Of a DNA stretch of 8,705 nt, positions 6,199 through 8,705 are shown one piece after another (the first letter of the stretch is position 1; each line of letters starts with the position of its first letter). The DNA comes from Archaeoglobaceae archaeon (GTDB lineage Archaea; Halobacteriota; Archaeoglobi; Archaeoglobales; Archaeoglobaceae): positions 1 to 8,705 of the forward strand of contig JANXDV010000046.1 of NCBI GenBank assembly GCA_025058955.1, in the 5' to 3' direction. The notes under the pieces are model-generated. The model ran no database searches, was not told the origin of the DNA, and saw only the letters and a list, made by a program, of their open reading frames with translations. Both the position numbers and the translations under genes were made by a program.

Positions 6199-7281
6199 TT
6201 AAAGCAAAATCTCTTGATCTGAACTAAAATCTTTTAGCGCTTTTCTCGAGGAGAGCATATGCTTCAATCGTAAAAGCTCCACGATCCTATCCTTCACCTC
6301 TTCAAAATTTTCCATTAGAATCTCTTTTCCTTTAAATAATTCCTCAAAAACGATCTTACCAGCGAGATCATCGTGCTCCGTGATTAGAATCTCTGAACTC
6401 GGATGAATGTTCTTCAGATCGAGAAGAAAATCTCTATCTCCATCTACTATCCCAAGCACAGGAGTGTCGAATCTGAACAAGATCTCGCTCGCAATTGCTG
6501 TTGTATCATCTCCAATGCAAACCGCTCCTTCACATTTACCAGCGAATTTGAAGATCTTATCGCTTGAATGATCGATAAAAGCTACTCCTGAGCCTTTTTT
6601 ACCTTTTAAAGCCGTTTCTTTAGACTTAAAACTCCTTAGAGTGCATATCTTGATTTTCTCCAGCTCTATAGTCGGATAAAACCTCTTGAGCTTTTCCAAG
6701 CCGTGTTCTTTAACCTCTACTCCCTTTAATTCTACAAGCTTTCCATTTTCAGCTATTAGCAACACTTCTTTCTCCTTCACTTTTCCAACAACTATCCCAC
6801 CAATTAGCAAAAATTCTCCGGGCTCTACAGCCGAAATTCTGCGATAAAGCTTTCCATTTTCTATCCAGATTCTTTTTTCTAAGCTCTTTGGCTCAACAAT
6901 CTCAAAACCGAGCCCTTCAGCAATGCTACAAAAACCATTCCATAAGACTGCAGTGCAATTGGAAAGCTCCAATTGTATAAGGGGTTTCTTTATTGCACAC
7001 CTTTCAAAAACTATTCTTCCAAATTCATAGCCGCTTTCAGGACTCTTTGAACAGCTAAGAATCAGAAAAAGATCAAAATCTTTCTCCATTTCTTTAAAAA
7101 GCTCCGAAGGTGTTCCATCCCAGATTTTAACCTCAAAATCAACGTCGAGCGAAGCGGTTCTTGCCATCGTGCCTGTTACAAAAGCTTCAATTTCTCCAAA
7201 TGGCTTCAAATTTTCAATCAGCTTAGAAATGCTTCCAGAGTAGAATGCTTCCACTCCGTGAATGAGTAGGCATATTCTCAT
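6199..7281 (-). CDS. DUF2117-like conserved archaeal protein of unknown function, 360 aa
   Basis: I do not know a function. The N-terminus, IHGVEAFYSGSISKLIENL (7-25), leads into a GTMARTASLD stretch (37-46), which resembles DUF2117 proteins of methanogens as I remember them. The most conserved-looking part is near the C-terminus: GAVCIGDDTTAIASEILFR (252-270) followed by FDTPVLGIVDGDRD (271-284). The 'GDDTT...DGD' acidic cluster could bind a metal or nucleotide, but this is only inference. The region at 155-190 is rich in beta strands. There is no signal peptide, membrane helix or Cys-ligand motif (the Cys residues are scattered). A TATA-like TTAAAA at 7305-7310 is about 26 bp from the ATG, with no Shine-Dalgarno, so it has its own leaderless promoter rather than being in the glutaredoxin operon. 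The family assignment is tentative; the coding call is firm. Confidence 0.72.
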   Translation of the reverse strand: MRICLLIHGVEAFYSGSISKLIENLKPFGEIEAFVTGTMARTASLDVDFEVKIWDGTPSELFKEMEKDFDLFLILSCSKSPESGYEFGRIVFERCAIKKPLIQLELSNCTAVLWNGFCSIAEGLGFEIVEPKSLEKRIWIENGKLYRRISAVEPGEFLLIGGIVVGKVKEKEVLLIAENGKLVELKGVEVKEHGLEKLKRFYPTIELEKIKICTLRSFKSKETALKGKKGSGVAFIDHSSDKIFKFAGKCEGAVCIGDDTTAIASEILFRFDTPVLGIVDGDRDFLLDLKNIHPSSEILITEHDDLAGKIVFEELFKGKEILMENFEEVKDRIVELLRLKHMLSSRKALKDFSSDQEILL

Positions 7282-7304
7282 TTCAATTGAACTCTTGAAA
7301 TCTG

Positions 7305-7310
7305 TTTTAA
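7305..7310 (-). promoter_or_regulatory. TATA-like box of the DUF2117-like gene
   Basis: On the minus strand TTAAAA follows the purine-rich AAAGGA and is centred about 26 bp from the ATG at 7281. No ribosome site is seen, which suggests a leaderless transcript. Confidence 0.5.
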
Positions 7311-7333
7311 TCCTTTACTAAATTAGAATTGTG

Positions 7334-7359
7334 AGAAATTTTAGCAAAAAATAATTTCT
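7334..7359 (-). terminator. Possible terminator of the glutaredoxin-like gene
   Basis: AGAAATT (7334-7340) and AATTTCT (7353-7359) form a 7-bp inverted repeat with a 12-nt loop. On the minus strand the loop holds six consecutive T, starting a few bases past the TAG stop at 7364. Confidence 0.35.
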
Positions 7360-7363
7360 TCGG

Positions 7364-7612
7364 CTATCCTTTAATGAGCTCATCCAATTTCTCTCTGTTG
7401 AAGCCTAAAACCCATTTATCCCCCTTTACAACCAAAGGCACGGAATAACTTTTTGAGATGTTGTAGATCTTGTCAATAACCTTTTTTCTCTCCTCTCCTT
7501 CAAGTTTGTCAACCCAGACAACTTCAAGATCCACTTTGGCGGTCTTCAAATACTCTAAAGTTCTCTTGCAATGTGGACAAGTTGTAAGACCATATAAAGT
7601 GACCTCTGCCAT
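7364..7612 (-). CDS. Glutaredoxin/thioredoxin-like small redox protein, 82 aa
   Basis: A single-domain thioredoxin-fold protein of typical glutaredoxin length. The active-site CPHC is at 12-15, directly after the first beta strand (VTLYGLTT), and the cis-proline is Pro59 in the SVPLVV segment. The C-terminus GFNREKLDELIK matches the last helix of the fold. Such proteins reduce disulfides or deliver electrons in the cytoplasm. The dithiol CPHC is closer to archaeal glutaredoxin-like proteins than to classical thioredoxin (CGPC). No dedicated reductase is nearby, so the partner is unknown. It is read from its own promoter (TTTTAAAA at 7634-7641), with no Shine-Dalgarno, and is divergent from the sensor gene at 7700. 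Confidence 0.85.
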   Translation of the reverse strand: MAEVTLYGLTTCPHCKRTLEYLKTAKVDLEVVWVDKLEGEERKKVIDKIYNISKSYSVPLVVKGDKWVLGFNREKLDELIKG

Positions 7613-7633
7613 AAAATCGAGATCTTTTTAGAC

Positions 7634-7641
7634 TTTTAAAA
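7634..7641 (-). promoter_or_regulatory. TATA-like box of the glutaredoxin-like gene
   Basis: The palindromic TTTTAAAA is centred about 25-26 bp before the ATG at 7612 on the minus strand, and no ribosome site is visible, which suggests a leaderless transcript. Confidence 0.5.
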
Positions 7642-7665
7642 TCTTGGGTCTTTTTCCATGAGAAG

Positions 7666-7673
7666 AAATAAAT
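7666..7673 (+). promoter_or_regulatory. TATA-like box of the sensor gene
   Basis: AAATAAAT follows the purine-rich GAGAAG and is centred about 30 bp before ATG 7700. A second AT stretch (CTATAAAAAT, from 7683) is too close to the ATG to give a transcript that includes it. No ribosome site is seen. Confidence 0.4.
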
Positions 7674-7699
7674 AGGATCAACTATAAAAATTATTCCTG

Positions 7700-8705
7700 A
7701 TGAAGCATTTCCACCTGATCATCCTAATAGCATTAATTCCCACAGCTCTCGGAACTGAAGTAGTCGTTGGTGTCTACGACAATCCCCCACTTGTTAGCAA
7801 AAAGGGAGAAAGCTATGAGGGACTATACATCGATCTAATAGAGGAAATAGCAAAAAAAGAAGGTTGGAATTTAGTTTATGATTATGACATATTCCCAAAT
7901 TTATTGAAAAAACTTGAAAATGGTCAAATCGACCTAATGACTGCAATAGCCTATTCTGAAGAGAGAGCAAAGTTATTTAACTTTACAAATGAGACTGTCC
8001 TTTCAAATTGGGGAGTTGTCGTTGCAAAAGAGAGTTATGGATCGATATTGGAACTCCACGGTTTGAAAGTAACGGGAGTGCGTGGTGACATTTACCTCGA
8101 GAATTTTAAAAAGCTCTCTAAAAGCTTTGATGTTAGTTGTGAGATTTTGGAAATAGAAGGAGACTACAAGCAAGTTCTCGAGTCAGTTAGAGATGGTCAC
8201 GCTGAAGTTGGAGTAGTTTCAAGGATCTATGGCTCTCTATATGCAAAGGATTACGGTTTAAAAACAACAAATATAATCTTCAGTCCAATTGAGCTGAAGT
8301 TTGCTTCACAAAACAGAAGCTTACTGGGGATTATTGACAGGCATTTGAGCGAAATGAAGGCTGATAGTGGTTCAGCTTACTACAAAGCACTTGAAAAATG
8401 GTTTGGAGTAAAAGTAGAAGCTTTGCCACCATGGATTTACTATATAATTGCCTTATTAGGAATATTTTTCTTTATTTTGCTTCTTGGCAACCTTTTTCTT
8501 GGTAGAGAGGTGAAAAAGAGGACTGAAAAAATTGCGGAAAGTGAAAAATTTCTTGAGACGATCTTTAATACTATTCAAGATGGGATTAGCGTTCTGAATG
8601 ATAAAATGGAGATCATCGCTGTTAACAAGGCAATGGAAAATTGGTATGCTAAAAAAATGCCTTTAATAGGAAAGAAATGCTATGAGGCTTACCATGAGCG
8701 AAGTG
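7700..8705 (+). CDS. Membrane sensor protein with solute-binding (SBP_bac_3-like) domain, one TM helix and PAS domain; C-terminus outside window
   Basis: The frame is open from ATG 7700 to the window edge (335 codons). It begins with a hydrophobic signal or anchor (residues 5-18). A type-3 periplasmic solute-binding domain follows (about 20-235), with VGVYDNPPLV at the start, EGLYIDLIEEIAKKEGW (40-56) and GQIDLMTAIAYSEERAKLFNFT (75-96), all typical of amino-acid-binding folds. A single transmembrane helix is at about 245-268, then a charged linker, then a PAS domain starting around SEKFLETIFNTIQDGISVLN (281-300). PAS proteins of this type often carry GKKCYE..H and a Cys-rich continuation, and the same GKKCYEAYH is seen at 325-332. 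The usual continuation would be a histidine kinase, which is inferred because it lies beyond base 8705. It would sense an external small molecule and signal to the cytoplasm. Confidence 0.85.
   Translation, partial: MKHFHLIILIALIPTALGTEVVVGVYDNPPLVSKKGESYEGLYIDLIEEIAKKEGWNLVYDYDIFPNLLKKLENGQIDLMTAIAYSEERAKLFNFTNETVLSNWGVVVAKESYGSILELHGLKVTGVRGDIYLENFKKLSKSFDVSCEILEIEGDYKQVLESVRDGHAEVGVVSRIYGSLYAKDYGLKTTNIIFSPIELKFASQNRSLLGIIDRHLSEMKADSGSAYYKALEKWFGVKVEALPPWIYYIIALLGIFFFILLLGNLFLGREVKKRTEKIAESEKFLETIFNTIQDGISVLNDKMEIIAVNKAMENWYAKKMPLIGKKCYEAYHERS

Noticed and set aside
1..8705. CRISPR array, tRNA, rRNA or insertion sequence
   Set aside because: I saw no regularly spaced repeats, no cloverleaf-like or rRNA-like sequence, and no transposase motifs or terminal inverted repeats.

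Overview
The window reads as archaeal, probably from a member of the Archaeoglobales (an inference, not a proven assignment). The first genes of transcription units have purine-rich stretches followed by TATA-like boxes about 25-26 bp before the start codon and no Shine-Dalgarno. Downstream genes carry GAGGTG-type ribosome sites. An alkyl-DHAP-synthase-like flavoprotein, a CCG iron-sulfur protein and a glycerol-kinase-like kinase sit in a row, an arrangement I recall from Archaeoglobus fulgidus. The proteins are rich in Lys and Glu, the DNA is AT-rich, and there is a DUF2117-like archaeal protein.

Left part, + strand, 1-4628. The window opens in the last 22 codons of an amidase/GatA-like gene, followed after 1 bp by an alpha/beta hydrolase (71-814). 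A new promoter at about 831 drives a tight three-gene operon with ATGA and TGATG junctions. It encodes an FAD-linked oxidoreductase of the AGPS/GlcD type (860-2194), an iron-sulfur protein with two N-terminal 4Cys motifs and two CCG domains (2191-3162), and an FGGY carbohydrate kinase (3162-4628). Together they look like a route that phosphorylates a small polyol and then oxidises it, passing electrons through FAD and Fe-S clusters. By-eye comparison with E. coli GlpK suggests that two glycerol-contacting residues are replaced in the kinase, so the substrate may not be plain glycerol.

Middle, - strand, 5979-4631. A separate operon converges on the kinase with only 2 bp between stop codons. 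Its first gene, too short for ordinary gene calling, encodes a 26-residue peptide (5979-5899) with one Cys, a triple Gly and a Leu-Thr-His-Tyr stretch. It starts exactly where a strong TATA box (6000-6007) predicts a leaderless transcript. Seventeen bp later, behind a good ribosome site, is a radical SAM enzyme with a complete SPASM domain (5881-4631). This is the most interesting part of the window: a minimal candidate system for making a ribosomally synthesised, radical-SAM-modified peptide. A perfect 7-bp inverted repeat lies just upstream of its TATA box.

Right part. An AT-rich spacer (5980-6198) is followed by two separately promoted - strand genes: a DUF2117-like archaeal protein (7281-6199) and a small glutaredoxin-like protein (7612-7364). 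Divergent from them, a + strand gene starts at 7700 and runs off the window. It encodes an exported or membrane-anchored sensor with a solute-binding domain, one transmembrane helix and a PAS domain.
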